NCBI GenBank assembly: GCA_022712835.1
Contig: JAFLJU010000498.1
Coordinates: 1-7,431 of the forward strand
From: Desulfobacteraceae bacterium
Lineage (GTDB): Bacteria > Desulfobacterota > Desulfobacteria > Desulfobacterales > Desulfobacteraceae
Reading direction: 5' to 3'
DNA: 7,431 bases
The translations under genes and the position numbers were made by a program. How positions within the stretch are numbered: position 1 is the stretch's first letter; every line of letters starts with the position of its first letter. The notes below the pieces were generated by a model, which saw only the letters and a list, made by a program, of their open reading frames with translations, was not told the DNA's origin and did not search any database. Shown piece by piece: positions 6,669-7,431 of this stretch.

Positions 6669-7382
6669 TTATTGTCCGTCTTTCGGGGTTCTTTGAAAAA
6701 TAATCTTTGCCACTGCCGGCACATGACATTGTCTGCAATTGCCTCGCATGGGGTGTTCCACCCGGATAACAGCAACCGTCCCCGGTCCCACATGGCAGGC
6801 AATGCAGTTTTCCCGCATCTGGATGTCATGGGCAATCGGTGGCGGGCTTCCGGGCAGGGCAGACCGGCCCAGTTTTGGCGGCATGACGCTTTCCCATTCG
6901 GTCTCTTTGAACAACTCTTCGGTTATGGGTTTCACATGGCATTGCTGGCAATAGGTTTGCTGGGGGTGGGGAGTGACCGGGGTAAACCGATTCATACTTT
7001 GGGTAAACCCACCCTTGGCATGGCAGGACAGGCATTCGAAAGGTGCTCCCTTTTCATCTTCAAGGTCATGGACAATATAGGGGGGAGATCCCGGATATTG
7101 ACGCAGGGAATAATAATAATCAAGGTTCCGGGAGGTGGAGGTGCCGTTCATATAGGCACCCGTGGTGTCATCATAGGTGGCATAGATCACACCACCATTA
7201 TGGTCAAAATCAAGGTTCTGTGTCTGGGCGCTTGTTCCCTGGGCTTCTATCTGGGATGCCAATTCCTGGGAGGCTCTTTCCTGGGAGCCTATGGACAGGG
7301 CTGAAAAAATAATAAATGGTATGGCAATGACACAGATCCCTGCAAAAAGAAAAAATAATTTTGCCGGTTTGGGCTTTTCCAT
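6669..7382 (-). CDS. Membrane-anchored tetraheme cytochrome c made of two NapB-like diheme modules
   Basis: A 237-residue exported cytochrome, probably the electron partner of the molybdoenzyme encoded just upstream. An N-terminal hydrophobic segment (about 8-31) without an obvious cleavage site suggests an uncleaved anchor. A Gln/Ser/Ala-rich stretch follows. Four CxxCH sites lie at 117-121, 145-149, 193-197 and 216-220. They fall into two matching modules. Each starts with PGSPPxIxHD (97-106 and 177-186), then CxxCH, then HPxxxxCxQCHV (from His139 and His210, each six residues before the next haem cysteine). NapB, the diheme nitrate reductase subunit, has the same plan: a PPxIPH His, a CxxCH, another His and CxQCHVP. 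The start at ATG 7382 is preferred over GTG 7385 because GGAGA is seven bases away and the ATG overlaps the upstream TGA (TGATG), suggesting translational coupling. Confidence 0.88.
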   Translation of the reverse strand: MEKPKPAKLFFLFAGICVIAIPFIIFSALSIGSQERASQELASQIEAQGTSAQTQNLDFDHNGGVIYATYDDTTGAYMNGTSTSRNLDYYYSLRQYPGSPPYIVHDLEDEKGAPFECLSCHAKGGFTQSMNRFTPVTPHPQQTYCQQCHVKPITEELFKETEWESVMPPKLGRSALPGSPPPIAHDIQMRENCIACHVGPGTVAVIRVEHPMRGNCRQCHVPAVAKIIFQRTPKDGQ

Positions 7383-7431
7383 CACGCTTTCTCCAGTCTA
7401 ACCGCACATTTTTTATAATCTGGCTGCTTGG
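7382..7431 (-). CDS. C-terminal end of a molybdopterin oxidoreductase, probably NapA-like (partial)
   Basis: Only the last 15 codons are visible, reading KQPDYKKCAVRLEKA then TGA. This resembles the final strand of the molybdopterin-dinucleotide-binding domain in NapA and formate-dehydrogenase-type enzymes, which commonly end in a P-[DE]-[YF]-K-x-C-A-V-[RK]-[VI]-E pattern (recalled family knowledge). The stop overlaps the start of the NapB-like cytochrome by one base. That neighbour favours a periplasmic nitrate reductase catalytic subunit, but a formate dehydrogenase or another molybdoenzyme cannot be excluded from 15 residues. Confidence 0.55.
   Translation of the reverse strand, partial: KQPDYKKCAVRLEKA
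7386..7392 (-). promoter_or_regulatory. Ribosome binding site for the NapB-like cytochrome, inside the upstream gene
   Basis: On the minus strand, GGAGAAA lies within the last codons of the molybdoenzyme gene, a few bases before the overlapping TGATG stop/start. Its spacing suits the ATG at 7382 better than the GTG at 7385. Confidence 0.45.

Noticed and set aside
6624..7304. Plus-strand open frame of 226 codons opposite the cytochrome genes
   Set aside because: It is antisense to two cytochromes with eight CxxCH motifs and spans their junction, so it is a shadow.
7383..7385. GTG start for the NapB-like cytochrome
   Set aside because: The adjacent ATG at 7382 has better Shine-Dalgarno spacing and makes the classic TGATG stop/start overlap.

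Overview
This window looks like chromosomal DNA from an anaerobic bacterium of the Desulfobacterota (Deltaproteobacteria, Desulfobacterales-like). Base composition is moderate, and the genes combine multiheme cytochromes, a Tat-exported ferredoxin, an NrfD/DsrP-type membrane protein and an HD-GYP response regulator. The taxonomic guess is inference from gene content only.

Layout. Bases 1-1076 (minus strand, running off the left edge) encode a response regulator with a receiver domain and an HD-GYP cyclic-di-GMP phosphodiesterase domain. Bases 1077-1356 are a divergent intergenic region. It holds a good sigma70-like promoter facing the regulator, a possible weaker promoter facing right, a near-perfect 12-bp inverted repeat and a 16-bp perfect tandem duplication. 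Bases 1357-2652 (plus strand) encode a 12-helix major facilitator superfamily transporter of unknown substrate. It converges on a long minus-strand operon with only 10 bp between the stop codons.

The minus-strand operon fills the rest (7431 down to 2663). In transcription order it contains: (1) the last 15 codons of a molybdopterin oxidoreductase, probably NapA-like; (2) a membrane-anchored tetraheme cytochrome that reads as two NapB-like diheme modules in tandem; (3) a second, unrelated periplasmic tetraheme cytochrome; (4) a Tat-exported, DsrO-like four-cluster iron-sulfur protein with a lipobox and one cluster cysteine replaced by tyrosine; (5) a 10-helix NrfD/DsrP-like quinone-interacting membrane protein; (6) a MoeA-like molybdopterin-binding protein with a C-terminal four-cysteine tail. 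Spacings are short (a 1-base overlap, then 9, 12, 44 and 50 bp), so these are probably co-transcribed from a promoter beyond the right edge.

Working model (inference). The NrfD-like subunit and the FeS protein exchange electrons with the membrane quinone pool. The two tetraheme cytochromes carry electrons across the periplasm to or from the molybdoenzyme, and the MoeA-like protein helps the molybdenum cofactor reach it. This would be a nitrate-reductase-like system in which a Dsr-type O/P membrane module replaces the usual NapC or NapGH quinol dehydrogenase, with a duplicated NapB. The main uncertainty is the molybdoenzyme, of which only 15 residues are visible, so nitrate as substrate is a hypothesis.
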